DNA of 64,000 nt from Actinomycetota bacterium (GCA_035640355.1 DASQWI010000018.1:44444-108443), one strand, 5' to 3'. Shown: positions 8,741-17,725, numbered from the stretch's first letter. Numbers and translations are program-made. Notes: a model not told the origin generated them from the letters alone.

Positions 8741-9550
8741 TCAGACGGGCTGGGTGGCGGACGAGAGGATCTGGCAGTCCCGACGATCCACGACCCAGAC
8801 GATGACGCTGTCGGCGGGCTGTCCCTCGCCGGAGCTGTCGAGGAGTGCGGCGAAATAGGCCGGAGTTCCCGCGAACCTCGCTTCGATGATGGACAGGAGC
8901 CGATCTCCCGGGTCGTCGAGGGGGACCTCCGCGGACCGCAGACACTCGATCGCCGGGGCGGCGGTGACCAGATCGGCGGCGGCGCTCGCCGCCATCGTCG
9001 CGCCGGCGGCCGACCCGCCTCCGGAGGCGGTTCCGGCCTGGGGAGCGGCCTCCTCCCCGTTGTCGCCGACGCGAGCCGTCCGCGCGGCCTGCTCCGCGAA
9101 TTCGCGGACGTCGGCCTCTGCGTAGTTGCGATCCCGCTTCTCGATGACGTCGAGCTGTTCCGGCTCCGCGGCCGCTTCGGAGGCCGCCATGCCGGCGCGC
9201 CCGCCTTCCGCTCGGATCGCCGGATCGGCGCCGTTCCCGCCGACGTTCAGCGCGAAGACCAGGACGAGGGCGGCGGCCGCAGCGATACCGGCGCCCCACT
9301 GCAAGCGCTGCCAGACGACGGTACGGCGGCGCTCGAACCGACGTTCCGCCTCCGCCAGGACTGGGCCTGTGACGCCGAGGGGGACCGGACGTTCCTCGAG
9401 TGTGGCCAGCGCTGAGACTGCTTTCTGAGCAAGCTCGAGCTCCTCCCGGCAGACCGCACACGTCGAAAGGTGCTCGTGGAGCAGGGCACGCTCGCGTTCC
9501 GCGAGCGTGCCCTCGACGTAGTCGGCAAGGAGCTGGTCAGGATGGGTCAT
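8741..9550 (-). CDS. Anti-sigma factor with zinc-binding N-terminus and one membrane segment
   Basis: Predicted membrane anti-sigma factor of 269 residues that would hold its partner sigma factor inactive. The N-terminal zinc anti-sigma motif is HLSTCAVCREEL (HxxxCxxC, about residues 27-38). A single hydrophobic segment near residues 88-105 (WGAGIAAAAALVLVFAL) crosses the membrane, and the outer part is Ala/Gly/Glu-rich with no known fold. The ATG overlaps the sigma factor stop by 4 nt. It corresponds in position to RsmA, partner of SigM in mycobacteria. Confidence 0.9.
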   Translation of the reverse strand: MTHPDQLLADYVEGTLAERERALLHEHLSTCAVCREELELAQKAVSALATLEERPVPLGVTGPVLAEAERRFERRRTVVWQRLQWGAGIAAAAALVLVFALNVGGNGADPAIRAEGGRAGMAASEAAAEPEQLDVIEKRDRNYAEADVREFAEQAARTARVGDNGEEAAPQAGTASGGGSAAGATMAASAAADLVTAAPAIECLRSAEVPLDDPGDRLLSIIEARFAGTPAYFAALLDSSGEGQPADSVIVWVVDRRDCQILSSATQPV

Positions 9551-10200
9551 CGGGGCATCGTTTCGTCAGACGGCCCGGGAGCGCGGGGACGTTCCCGCTC
9601 CACGGCGCCCGGCGTGACGTCGGCAGTGAGCGCCGACCCGCGCCGACCCACCCGCTCCGTTCCGAGGGCCTTGGCCAGTGCCACCCGACCGCGATGCAGC
9701 CGGGATTTCACCGTTCCGACGGCGATCCCGAGGATCGCCGCGACCTCGTCCTGAGGCAGGTCCTGAACGTCGTGGAGCACCATCACCGCGCGAAAGTCCT
9801 CCGGAACCTGCATGAGCGCGCGTTGAACGTCGATCGACAGCACGACGTCGTCGGAGTGGTCCGGATGCGGCACCGGCTCGGGTGCGGGGAGATCCTCGTT
9901 GCCTCGCTCGAGCATCGGTTGTCGCTGCCGCTTGCGCAGCAGGTCGTAGCACGCGTTGACCGTGACGCGATGCATCCACGTCGTGAACGCCGCTTCACCT
10001 CGGAATGACGACAGCTTGCGGAGGGCAGTGAGGAACGCGTCCTGTGCCGCGTCCCGCGCGTCCTCTTCTCGCCCGGTCATCCGAAGCGCGAGGTTGTAGA
10101 CGCGGCGTTCGTGACGTTCCACGAGGATGGCGAAGGCTCCACCGTCTCCCGACAGGTAGCGCCGGACGAGATCCTCGTCTCGGTCGGGCGCCTCAGGCAG
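9547..10200 (-). CDS. ECF RNA polymerase sigma factor (SigM-like)
   Basis: Extracytoplasmic-function sigma factor of about 217 residues. Region 2 is clear (GDGGAFAILVERHERRVYNLA, then DAAQDAFLTALRKLSSFRGE and FTTWMHRVTVNACYD), as is region 4 (VPEDFRAVMVLHDVQDL, QDEVAAILGIAVGTVKSRLHRG). No ATG, GTG or TTG lies at the expected start: the frame has CTG at 10200, overlapping the upstream stop by 8 nt, and the next usual start upstream (10350) would lie deep in the pseudokinase gene. I place the start at the CTG with low certainty. The stop overlaps the anti-sigma start. The position matches sigM of other Actinobacteria. Confidence 0.85.
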   Translation of the reverse strand: MPEAPDRDEDLVRRYLSGDGGAFAILVERHERRVYNLALRMTGREEDARDAAQDAFLTALRKLSSFRGEAAFTTWMHRVTVNACYDLLRKRQRQPMLERGNEDLPAPEPVPHPDHSDDVVLSIDVQRALMQVPEDFRAVMVLHDVQDLPQDEVAAILGIAVGTVKSRLHRGRVALAKALGTERVGRRGSALTADVTPGAVERERPRAPGPSDETMPR

Positions 10201-11620
10201 CCTCGACCACCGCCCGGAACTCGGCGATCTCGGCGCGGATCCCGTCCTCCACGCGGACGACCGTGGTGATCCAGACCAACACGTACCGGCCCTCGCCGAC
10301 GAGTTCGCCCCGCGTGTCCGACTCTGCGACGTTCGGCGAGCCGACCTCACCGAGGAGCGATTCGGGGTCGTCTCCCACTGCTGTGTGGAACACGTACCCG
10401 GCGTTCGGCGCGATGAGCCGGAACCCGGTTACGGCTCGCTGCTCGCCGAGGTCGAACACGAGTCCGACGCCCTGCTTGCGCAGGCTTCCGTCGAAGTAGT
10501 TCTCCGAACGCCACGCCGTCGACGGATCGCCATCCACCGCGTACGGCGCCGTCGAATCGTTCTCGCTGCCGTCGCCGAACGGATCGAACGTCGCGACCGC
10601 CGCCGGCGTTACGACTTCGGTCAAGGGCTCGCTCGGCCCCACGAGAGGTTCCGCCGGCCGGATGCCGAGTGGGCCACCCACCTCGAGGCGACCGAACCAC
10701 AAACCGAGCCCGATGACGGCGGCTGCGACCGCCGCGATGGCGAACGGAGCGGCGACCCAGGTACGCAACCACTCGAGCGGCGACGCTTCCTCGAGCACGT
10801 CGTCCCGAGCCGAGACCGAAAGGCCATGCCGCGTCTGGTGGAGGGCGGCCGAGAACGCGCGGGCATCCGGGAACCGGTCACAGGGATCGGGCGCGAGCGC
10901 CCGCGTGGTGACTCGATCCACTGCCCGCGGCACGTCAGATCGGATCGCGCGTGGGGAAGATCGCCCCGCGGGGGCCTCGCCCGTCAGCAGCTCGAACACG
11001 AGCGCCCCTACGGCGAACACGTCGGCGCGTGCGTCGATCTCGGGATCGTCGATCTCCGACGACGCCCTCGCCGCGACCTCGGGTGCCACTCGCTCGCCGA
11101 TGAAACGAGTGGACTCTCGGGGCTTCCCCTCGACGACGGCCGAAGGGATGCCGAGCCCGGTGACCGACGCGGTTCCGTCGGCCTTGACGACGACGTCGTC
11201 GACCCCGATGCCCAGATGCAGCACACCGCCGTCGTGGGCAAGGGCCAGCGCGTCCAGAACGGCCACCCCGACACGAACGGCGACGTCGATGTCGAGCGGA
11301 CCGTCGCGACGAAGCACCTCCCTTGCGGTCTCGCCATCGACGTGCTCGCGGACGAGGAACAGGATCCCGTCCTCCTCTCCGGTATCGAGCAGTCGCGCGA
11401 TGCCCCGACCCGAGACCTTCGCCACGCGCTTTCTCTCCTCGAACAGGCACGCGGCGAACATGTCGTCGTCGCCGAGAGCCGGATGGATCAGCGTGACCGC
11501 GACGTCGCGACCGAGCAATCGATCCCGAGCCCGCACCGTCGTCCCCGCGGCGCACCTAACGAGCTCCTCCTCGAGGACGTATCGATCGGCGATGACGGTC
11601 GCGCCGTGCTGCGTCTGCAT
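10193..11620 (-). CDS. Membrane pseudokinase with discoidin-like ectodomain (MviN C-terminal half as separate protein)
   Basis: 475 residues: a Ser/Thr-kinase-like domain (about 1-275), one membrane helix (about 293-312, AAPFAIAAVAAAVIGLGLW) and an outer domain resembling F5/8-type C or discoidin modules (DGDPSTAWRSENYFDG to the C-terminus). Catalytic residues are gone: the beta-3 lysine is Thr in VAVTLI, the HRD loop reads HLGIGVDDVVV, and DFG reads TGLG. It should bind rather than phosphorylate. In Mycobacterium MviN the same pseudokinase plus outer domain is fused behind MurJ; here it is a free protein encoded beside murJ. The ATG lies 6 nt after TACACT. Confidence 0.88.
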   Translation of the reverse strand: MQTQHGATVIADRYVLEEELVRCAAGTTVRARDRLLGRDVAVTLIHPALGDDDMFAACLFEERKRVAKVSGRGIARLLDTGEEDGILFLVREHVDGETAREVLRRDGPLDIDVAVRVGVAVLDALALAHDGGVLHLGIGVDDVVVKADGTASVTGLGIPSAVVEGKPRESTRFIGERVAPEVAARASSEIDDPEIDARADVFAVGALVFELLTGEAPAGRSSPRAIRSDVPRAVDRVTTRALAPDPCDRFPDARAFSAALHQTRHGLSVSARDDVLEEASPLEWLRTWVAAPFAIAAVAAAVIGLGLWFGRLEVGGPLGIRPAEPLVGPSEPLTEVVTPAAVATFDPFGDGSENDSTAPYAVDGDPSTAWRSENYFDGSLRKQGVGLVFDLGEQRAVTGFRLIAPNAGYVFHTAVGDDPESLLGEVGSPNVAESDTRGELVGEGRYVLVWITTVVRVEDGIRAEIAEFRAVVEAA

Positions 11621-11632
11621 GCCCTGAGTGTA
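11621..11632 (-). promoter_or_regulatory. Leaderless promoter -10 box of pseudokinase gene
   Basis: TACACT (11632 down to 11627) lies 6 nt before the ATG of the pseudokinase gene. It would give the pseudokinase-sigma-anti-sigma genes their own transcript, apart from the murJ run. Confidence 0.5.
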
Positions 11633-11696
11633 TGCCCGGCCGTGTTGCCAACAGCTGATGCGCGCGAGCTCCGAGCGGCGCGCGGAGCGCAGGTTG

Positions 11697-12098
11697 TCAG
11701 CCCGGCGACGCCGTCGCCGTCGATGTGACAGCCGTCAGGTCGTCGAGCAATCCGATCCGCCCGGCGACGAGCGTTCCCGCGTCCGTGGTGACGACAACAG
11801 TGATCTTGCCCCGACGGGAGACCGTGACATCGTCCACACAGGCGTCGCCTTCGGCAGCAGCGACCGTCTCGACGACAGTACTTCTGGCCCGCCGTCGTTC
11901 GCCGGTTTCCTCGAATCGATCTACGCCCGCCCGCGCCGCATCTTGCGCGAGGTTCGCGTTGCGAAGGTACGCGATGCCGATCGATCCGCCGTCCCACAGG
12001 GCCACAAAAAGTATGGCCAACGCAAGGAGCCAGATGATGAACAGCTTGCCGACGAGCCCGCCGTCGTCGCCGAGATGCGAACCGTAACCCGCGGTCAT
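11697..12098 (-). CDS. TadE/TadG-like small membrane protein
   Basis: 133 residues. A single N-terminal hydrophobic segment (KLFIIWLLALAILFVALWD, about residues 17-35) is followed by NLAQDAARAGVDRFEETG, which resembles the AxxAARAG segment of TadE/TadG pseudopilins. The rest is a small predicted beta-rich outer domain with one cysteine. Its ATG overlaps the murJ stop by 4 nt, so it is translated with murJ. The role is unknown; assignment to the TadE-like family rests on this short motif and topology. Confidence 0.72.
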   Translation of the reverse strand: MTAGYGSHLGDDGGLVGKLFIIWLLALAILFVALWDGGSIGIAYLRNANLAQDAARAGVDRFEETGERRRARSTVVETVAAAEGDACVDDVTVSRRGKITVVVTTDAGTLVAGRIGLLDDLTAVTSTATASPG

Positions 12099-13747
12099 CG
12101 TCTCCACCGTCCGACGAGCTGCCTCCTGACCGCGTCCACCTCCTCGATGCCGAGCGCGCTCGACCCCACGAGGAACACCACGAGTCCGGCAGCGACCGCG
12201 GTAAGCACCTGCAGAGACTGCGCCCCGATCGTCTCCGTTCCGACGGCTTCGCCCAGGGCCCACGCCACGACCCATGCCACGCCGGCGGTCGCGACGCCCA
12301 CGAGCGCGCTGCGGCCGATGCTCTCGAGGACGCGTCCTCCGCCCAACCCGCCGAGCCGCTGCCCGATCAGGACGGTGAGTATCGTCCCACCGAACACATA
12401 CGACGCGGCGTGGCCGAGCGCCAGCCCCGGTACGCCGAGATCGAGCACGAAGAACAGGAACAGGTCCACGGCGACGTTGATCGCGACCGCCACGAGATTC
12501 ACCACGGCCGGCGTTCGTGTGTCTTGCATGGCGTAGTAGCCGCGGAGCAGCAGCTGGAACACCGAGAACGGGAACAGTCCGACGGAGAACGCCACGAGGA
12601 CGTCCGAGACGAGCTCGCCGCTCCGCGGGCCCGCGACGCCGTGTTCGAGAAGCAAGCGCACGATCGGCCTGGCCAGGACGAGGTAGCCGAGCGCAGCGGG
12701 AATCACGATCGCCGCCGTAGCCCGGATTCCTTGCGCCAGCAGACGTCGGAATCCATCCGGGTCCTGATCCGCCCAGCGCCCCGACATCGCAGGCAGAAGC
12801 GCGGTGAAGATGGAGACGGCGAAGATCGCGTGCGGGAGTTGGAACAGGATGAAGGCGCTCGCGTACGCGGTGTATCCACCTGCGATCCGGTCGGCGAGCA
12901 CGATGACGACGAGCAGTCCGGCCTGGTTCGCGGCGACGTACAGCAGGATCCATTTCGCCAGATGCGACATGCGCCGAACGGCGGCGTGTGCGAACCCCAA
13001 CCGCGGCGCGAAGCTGAATCCTGTCGCCCGCAGTGCCGGCCACAGGGCGATCGTCATCGCGGCGACACCGGCCGTCGTCCCGATGGCCAGCACGTACTTC
13101 TGGGCGGTCGTCGCGAGCTCGGGGGATCCCAACGGCGGGTCGTCCATCGCGGCGAACGCGAGGAACGTCGCGATCACCACCAGGTTGTTGAGGATCGGCG
13201 CGAACATCGGCACCGCGAACCGGCGATGCGCCTGAAGCAGGCCGATCGCGATCGCCCCGATCCCGTAGAAGACGACCTGGGGCATGAACCAGCGAAGGAA
13301 GAACGTCGAGTATTCGCGGACGATCGCTTGGTCCGTCGACGGCACGCCGATCGTGTACAGGTCGACGATCCACGGTGCGAGCGCGATCGCCACGAGCGCC
13401 ACTCCCGATAGCACGAGGAACGCGATCGTCAGGAGCCTCCGGACGACGTCCCACGCCTCGTCCCGTCCGCGTTCCTGCAACCACTCGACGACGACGGGGA
13501 CGACGACGGACGTGAGGATTCCGCCGAGCACGAGCTCGTACACGATGTTCGGGGTGATGTTCGCGACGTTGTACGCGTCGGGGAGACGCGACTCGGCGAT
13601 CCCGATGGCGAACGCCATCGCCGCGAGACGAAGGAACCCTGTCAAGCGCGAGAGCGCCGTTCCGAGCGACATGACCGCGGTGTTGCGAACGAACGCGGTC
13701 CCCGATTCCTCCGCCGGCGGGTCCGTCTCCGGCGGCTGTGGGTTCAC
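12095..13747 (-). CDS. murJ: Lipid II flippase MurJ (MviN core)
   Basis: Polytopic MOP-superfamily exporter that flips lipid II across the cytoplasmic membrane for peptidoglycan synthesis. The first helices read NTAVMSLGTALSRLTGFLR, typical of MurJ, and the family's DAYNVANITPNIVYELVLGG follows. About 13-14 hydrophobic segments are visible. A GTG at 13747 overlapping the DUF6049 stop (GTGA) gives 550 residues; another GTG at 13780 would add 11. Unlike mycobacterial MviN it ends after the membrane core and lacks the fused pseudokinase, which is encoded separately downstream. Confidence 0.94.
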   Translation of the reverse strand: MNPQPPETDPPAEESGTAFVRNTAVMSLGTALSRLTGFLRLAAMAFAIGIAESRLPDAYNVANITPNIVYELVLGGILTSVVVPVVVEWLQERGRDEAWDVVRRLLTIAFLVLSGVALVAIALAPWIVDLYTIGVPSTDQAIVREYSTFFLRWFMPQVVFYGIGAIAIGLLQAHRRFAVPMFAPILNNLVVIATFLAFAAMDDPPLGSPELATTAQKYVLAIGTTAGVAAMTIALWPALRATGFSFAPRLGFAHAAVRRMSHLAKWILLYVAANQAGLLVVIVLADRIAGGYTAYASAFILFQLPHAIFAVSIFTALLPAMSGRWADQDPDGFRRLLAQGIRATAAIVIPAALGYLVLARPIVRLLLEHGVAGPRSGELVSDVLVAFSVGLFPFSVFQLLLRGYYAMQDTRTPAVVNLVAVAINVAVDLFLFFVLDLGVPGLALGHAASYVFGGTILTVLIGQRLGGLGGGRVLESIGRSALVGVATAGVAWVVAWALGEAVGTETIGAQSLQVLTAVAAGLVVFLVGSSALGIEEVDAVRRQLVGRWRR

Positions 13748-15786
13748 GACGTCCGGCGTGGGATGAACCTCCTCGCCCACAACCCCAGCAGCACGAGACC
13801 GGCGGCGATCGTGATCAACAACGCGATCCGGTTGTACACCGTCGACCGGATGGTGAGCTGTCGTGTGGCGATGATGCGCCCGGCTGGCGCCAGAACGTTG
13901 AGCTCGGCTCGGAAACGTCCTGTGGATCGCGCGTTCACGCGGAATGTGACCGTTCGAGATTCACGCGGCCGGAGCTCGAGATCCTGCTCCGGGGGAGTTC
14001 CGAGCAGGAAGTCCGACGTGAGCTGCAGGCGCACACGGAGCGCTGAATCCGCGCCGTTCCGCACGGTGACCGGGATCCCGCTCCCCGTGCTCGACGTCAG
14101 CGTGATGTTGTCCACCGTGTCGATCGTCACCGAGCGGAACACGGCGGAAACCGAGTCGTGAACGCCTGCGATGAACGCCAGACCGCCCCCGGGATCCGAG
14201 AGGAACTGACGGGACTCCGCCAGCAGGAGCGTGCCCTCCAGCCGATCGGGCTCGTCGCTTTCGCCCACGATGATGTCCCGGAACGTCGAGATGCGACGCC
14301 GGGCCTGCCGCAGCTCATTCACGTACGTGAAATCGAACAGGCTCGGCGACGTCGGCGCGAGCACCGACGGTTCCGCCGGAACGAACGTCGTCGTCAACTC
14401 CTCGACGTGCATCGGCGTGAGCCATGGTGCACTGGCGATCGCTCGGGTGAAGGGAACGTAGAAGCGGCCGGGAAGGGTCGCGTCCTCAGGCACGACGAGC
14501 GCGAGGCCCCGGACCAATCCGGGTTGCTCCTGCCAGATCGACGCGAGCGCGCCGACGACGATCTGCGCGTCGCGAACAGGATCGCCCGTCGCGCCAGAGG
14601 ATTCGAGCAACCCCGCGACGGCCGGATCGGGGACGACCGCGTGGATCTCGCCGTCGTCGCCCAGCGTCGCCGCGGGCGGGCCCGCGAAGCCTTGCGGATG
14701 CGGCTCTGCTTCGACGGTCTCGGGCCCAACGATGACGGTTGAGATGCCGGCCGCCGCGAGCTCGCGGATCGTCGCGTCGTCGATGGCGCTGTCGGGCGGA
14801 CGAAGGACGCCTGACACGGGTGTCGTCTCGAGAAGTGTCGACACGACGTCTCGTCCGCGCTCCAGTTGCTCGGGCAGGTCCTGACCGAGTCCTCCCGCGA
14901 GGAGTGACGGGAGCTCGGGAGCCGAGAACGGCATGGCGCTCACGCGCACGTTCGGCGCGGCGGCGATCTCTTGGAGGTCGGCGAGGGCATCAGCGGCGTC
15001 GCGTGCGCCGTCATCGCCCGCATCCACGCGTCGAATCTCGCCCGCGACGATGACCTTGTACCCGTCGCGCATCATCGCCAGCTGACGGAGCAGCATCGGC
15101 GACACGGCGACGTCCACGACGGGTTGCGGAGGCCTCGTTGCCAGCGCCCGGAGTGCGCGGATCTGTGACGAGAGCGCTCCGCGGGGAGCGAGTCTTTGCT
15201 CGAGCGAAGTCGACGTGAACACGCCGTCCGGTCCGAACTCGATCGGATTATCCAGAACGAACGTCCACGACAGCCCCAGCGGTGTCTCGGGTCGGCGAAC
15301 CAGGAACACGACCGGCGTCCGGATCGCACCGAGCGACGTCGTCCCGCTGCGCAGCTCGATCTTCAACGGGTAGACGCCGGAATCGTCCGGATTGATGCCA
15401 CCCGAGTCGAGCGGGAAGGTGAGCTCGAAGTCTCGCGAATCGTTCGAGCCGATGGCGTCCTCGCGCGGGTACGTTTCTGCGGCGAGCGGGAACTGTGGAT
15501 CGGAGATCAGCGCCTCCTCCAACGCAGTCCTCGATATCAGCCGACCGTAGAGCGTCACGAGGATGGAAAGCTCATCGAGCGGCTCGGCGCCGAAGTTCTC
15601 GGCGCGGAACCGGATGAGGAGCTCACGCCCGTCCTCTTCGTACGAGGAGTTCCACGGCGTTTGTGACAGGAGCGTCAGCCGGATCGACGTCGTCTGTTGC
15701 GCGGCAACGACCGGCATGTCCAAGACGACGCCGAGCGACAGAAGAGACAGGAGCAGCACGAGCTTGCGCATCGCCGGCCGCATCAT
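13744..15786 (-). CDS. DUF6049-family secreted/membrane-anchored protein
   Basis: Large actinobacterial protein of unknown function that accompanies MurJ. It has an N-terminal signal sequence (KLVLLLSLLSLGVVLDMPVVAA), a long extracytoplasmic region, and one membrane helix near the C-terminus (IALLITIAAGLVLLGLWARR) followed by a short basic tail. Length from the ATG at 15786 is 680 residues; the ATG at 15771 (MRKL) is an alternative. The start is 1 nt from the stop of the permease gene, and the end overlaps murJ. An envelope role is inferred from this context only. Confidence 0.85.
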   Translation of the reverse strand: MMRPAMRKLVLLLSLLSLGVVLDMPVVAAQQTTSIRLTLLSQTPWNSSYEEDGRELLIRFRAENFGAEPLDELSILVTLYGRLISRTALEEALISDPQFPLAAETYPREDAIGSNDSRDFELTFPLDSGGINPDDSGVYPLKIELRSGTTSLGAIRTPVVFLVRRPETPLGLSWTFVLDNPIEFGPDGVFTSTSLEQRLAPRGALSSQIRALRALATRPPQPVVDVAVSPMLLRQLAMMRDGYKVIVAGEIRRVDAGDDGARDAADALADLQEIAAAPNVRVSAMPFSAPELPSLLAGGLGQDLPEQLERGRDVVSTLLETTPVSGVLRPPDSAIDDATIRELAAAGISTVIVGPETVEAEPHPQGFAGPPAATLGDDGEIHAVVPDPAVAGLLESSGATGDPVRDAQIVVGALASIWQEQPGLVRGLALVVPEDATLPGRFYVPFTRAIASAPWLTPMHVEELTTTFVPAEPSVLAPTSPSLFDFTYVNELRQARRRISTFRDIIVGESDEPDRLEGTLLLAESRQFLSDPGGGLAFIAGVHDSVSAVFRSVTIDTVDNITLTSSTGSGIPVTVRNGADSALRVRLQLTSDFLLGTPPEQDLELRPRESRTVTFRVNARSTGRFRAELNVLAPAGRIIATRQLTIRSTVYNRIALLITIAAGLVLLGLWARRFIPRRTS

Positions 15787-15787
15787 C

Positions 15788-16564
15788 CTATCCACCGTCT
15801 CCCACGAGGGAGACGATCTGCTCGATGCCGTAGACGACGGCGATGGCGACGAGGAACGCACCGACGGCGAACCGCAGCGTGCGTTCCCGTGCCCCGAGCG
15901 CGATCCGTGATCCAAGCCACGCGCCGGGGATCACGCCCACCACCAGCACGAGGAAGATCGTCCAGTCGATGTGACCGAGCGCGGCGTGGACGAGCGTCCC
16001 GGGGACGACGAGCGCGGCGATGAGCACGAGCGATGTCCCGAGCGCGCGTTTGAGCGGCATGCCGATCAACAACGTGAGCGCCGGGACGATGATGATTCCG
16101 CCTCCCACGCCGAGCAGGCCCGACGCGAATCCCGCCCCGAACGCGATCGCCCCGTACTTCCACACGGGGGTCTTCCCCTTCTCCCACGGCGTCGTCGGCG
16201 TACGCCCCCGGATGACCTGCGTGCCTGAGAGGCCGATCAGCGCCGACGCCACGAGGAGCAGCACGTGCGGGTTCACGAACGTCGTGAGGTAGGCGCCGAT
16301 CGTCGCGCCGACGACGCCCGGTCCGGCTCCCCACCGCGCGGCGCGATAGCTCACCTCTCCCGCGCGAGCGTATGCGTACGCTGCCATGACCGACGTGGGA
16401 AAGATCACGGGCAGCGGCGTCGCCACGGCCTGGATGGGCGAACCACCGAGGAGCGCGTACACCGCCGGTTGCGTGATCACGCCGCCGCCCACACCGAATA
16501 GTCCCGACAGCGTCCCGGCCACGAGTCCGACGACCACGCCGAGCGCGATCTGCAGCGAGTTCAC
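15788..16564 (-). CDS. TauE/SafE-family permease
   Basis: Sulfite/sulfonate-exporter-family membrane protein, 258 residues, about eight hydrophobic segments. The family's internal repeat is clear: GTLSGLFGVGGGVITQPA in the first half and ASGLLGVGGGIIIVPALT in the second. The substrate cannot be told from sequence; sulfite, sulfoacetate and other organic anions are known in the family. The ATG overlaps the NUDIX stop by 4 nt, and the stop is 1 nt from the DUF6049 start. Confidence 0.9.
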   Translation of the reverse strand: MNSLQIALGVVVGLVAGTLSGLFGVGGGVITQPAVYALLGGSPIQAVATPLPVIFPTSVMAAYAYARAGEVSYRAARWGAGPGVVGATIGAYLTTFVNPHVLLLVASALIGLSGTQVIRGRTPTTPWEKGKTPVWKYGAIAFGAGFASGLLGVGGGIIIVPALTLLIGMPLKRALGTSLVLIAALVVPGTLVHAALGHIDWTIFLVLVVGVIPGAWLGSRIALGARERTLRFAVGAFLVAIAVVYGIEQIVSLVGDGG

Positions 16565-16986
16565 GAAAGCATCTCGACCGCACGTTCGACGAGCTCGCGT
16601 TCACCGCGGAAGCTCGTGCGCTTGACCGCTCGCTGTGCGGGAAACCAGCGCACGTCCTCCATCTCGTCGTCGTGGTTGGAGACGTCGCCACCGGTGGCGC
16701 GCATCAGATAGAACCGAACCTGCTTGCGAACGCGCACGCCCTCCCAAACGTAGAAGTACCGGACGGTCCCCAGATCCTGTTCGATCTCGGCCTGAAGCCC
16801 CGTTTCCTCGGCGACCTCTCGAAGCGCGGCTTCCTCGGGCGCCTCTTCGAGTTCGATAAGCCCCTTCGGAAGGCCCCACGCAAGGTCGCCGCGTCGGGTC
16901 CGTCGGGCGGCGAGACAGATCTCGACTTCGTCGTGGACGCGCCGATACACGACGCCGCCGGCGGACATCTCGGTGCGCGTCTTCAT
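16561..16986 (-). CDS. NUDIX hydrolase
   Basis: 141-residue pyrophosphohydrolase. The NUDIX box is complete: G-x5-E-x7-REVAEETGL, running from GLIELEE (about residue 41) to EETGLQ, with the metal-binding REVAEE core. In Actinobacteria a NUDIX gene sits between murJ and the CCA enzyme, so this is the conserved neighbour, not a random member. The substrate is unknown. It is the first gene of the minus-strand NUDIX-TauE-DUF6049-murJ run. Confidence 0.92.
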   Translation of the reverse strand: MKTRTEMSAGGVVYRRVHDEVEICLAARRTRRGDLAWGLPKGLIELEEAPEEAALREVAEETGLQAEIEQDLGTVRYFYVWEGVRVRKQVRFYLMRATGGDVSNHDDEMEDVRWFPAQRAVKRTSFRGERELVERAVEMLS

Positions 16987-17014
16987 GTGCGACGGTCGGC
17001 GGAATGCCCCTCCC

Positions 17015-17028
17015 TATACTTGCCGACC
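17015..17028 (+). promoter_or_regulatory. Leaderless promoter -10 box of DedA gene
   Basis: TATACT (17015-17020), a near-consensus -10, is followed 8 nt later by the GTG of the DedA gene. Read on the minus strand the same bases include TATAGG, 25-30 nt before the NUDIX gene, so both divergent genes may start here. Confidence 0.55.
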
Positions 17029-17703
17029 GTGCTCGAACGGGTCATCGACTTCCTCCGCCCGTACCTCGACGCGCCGTGGGGATACGTCGTCGTTGGGCTC
17101 GCGACGTTTCTGGAGAACTCGATCGGCGCTGGCGTGATCGTCCCCGGCGAGACGCTGGTCCTCCTCGGCGGAGTGTACGCGGCGATCGGCGATCTCTGGC
17201 TGCCGCTCGTCATCGTCATCGTCGTCGTCGGCGCGGTGCTCGGCGACAACCTCGGGTACTTGATCGGCCGCCGGTACGGGCGCGGGTTCCTGGAGCGGTA
17301 CGGCCGCCGACTGTTCGTAACCCCTGAGCGGATTGCCGCCGCCGAACGCTACTACGCGACGCACGGTGGGAAGACGATCTTCTTCGCGCGGTTCATTCCG
17401 GTCGTTCGGAGCGTGGGGTTCATCGTCGCGGGCGTCGCTCATATGGAGTGGAAGCGCTTCTTCCTCTATGACGTCGCGGGCTCGCTGGTGTGGGGCATTA
17501 CGCACTCCTTCATCGGTTACGCGTTGGGGGCCAGCTACGAGCGGTGGGCCAGGTACTCGACCCCCGCCGGTATCGCCATCCTGGCGGTGCTCGTCCTCCT
17601 CATCATGGGCTCGAAGTTCCTGGGTGCCCGGCGAACGATCGACCGGGAGCTCGATCGAGCGGACGACGAGCTTCTCGAACACGACTCCGATCGAGTGGAG
17701 TGA
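17029..17703 (+). CDS. DedA-family membrane protein
   Basis: 224-residue VTT/DedA protein. The signature region ENSIGAGVIVPGETLVLLGG near the N-terminus matches the family's E-x-hydrophobic-PGE motif, and FFARFIPVVRSVGFIVAG matches the conserved FxRFxPxxR. About five hydrophobic segments. Related proteins act in lipid scrambling, undecaprenyl-phosphate recycling and proton-dependent homeostasis; which applies here cannot be read. The GTG is chosen because it starts at the first conserved residues and lies 8 nt from a TATACT box; the open frame upstream overlaps the NUDIX gene. Confidence 0.9.
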   Translation: MLERVIDFLRPYLDAPWGYVVVGLATFLENSIGAGVIVPGETLVLLGGVYAAIGDLWLPLVIVIVVVGAVLGDNLGYLIGRRYGRGFLERYGRRLFVTPERIAAAERYYATHGGKTIFFARFIPVVRSVGFIVAGVAHMEWKRFFLYDVAGSLVWGITHSFIGYALGASYERWARYSTPAGIAILAVLVLLIMGSKFLGARRTIDRELDRADDELLEHDSDRVE

Positions 17704-17725
17704 CGTCGTGGACATTGCGGAGCCT

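Noticed and set aside
10193..11620. Active serine/threonine kinase
   Set aside because: The beta-3 Lys, catalytic Asp and DFG motif are all missing, so I call it a pseudokinase.
11697..13484. 595-residue frame ending in the TadE-like protein
   Set aside because: Its first 460 residues are an out-of-frame reading of murJ; the real gene starts at 12098.
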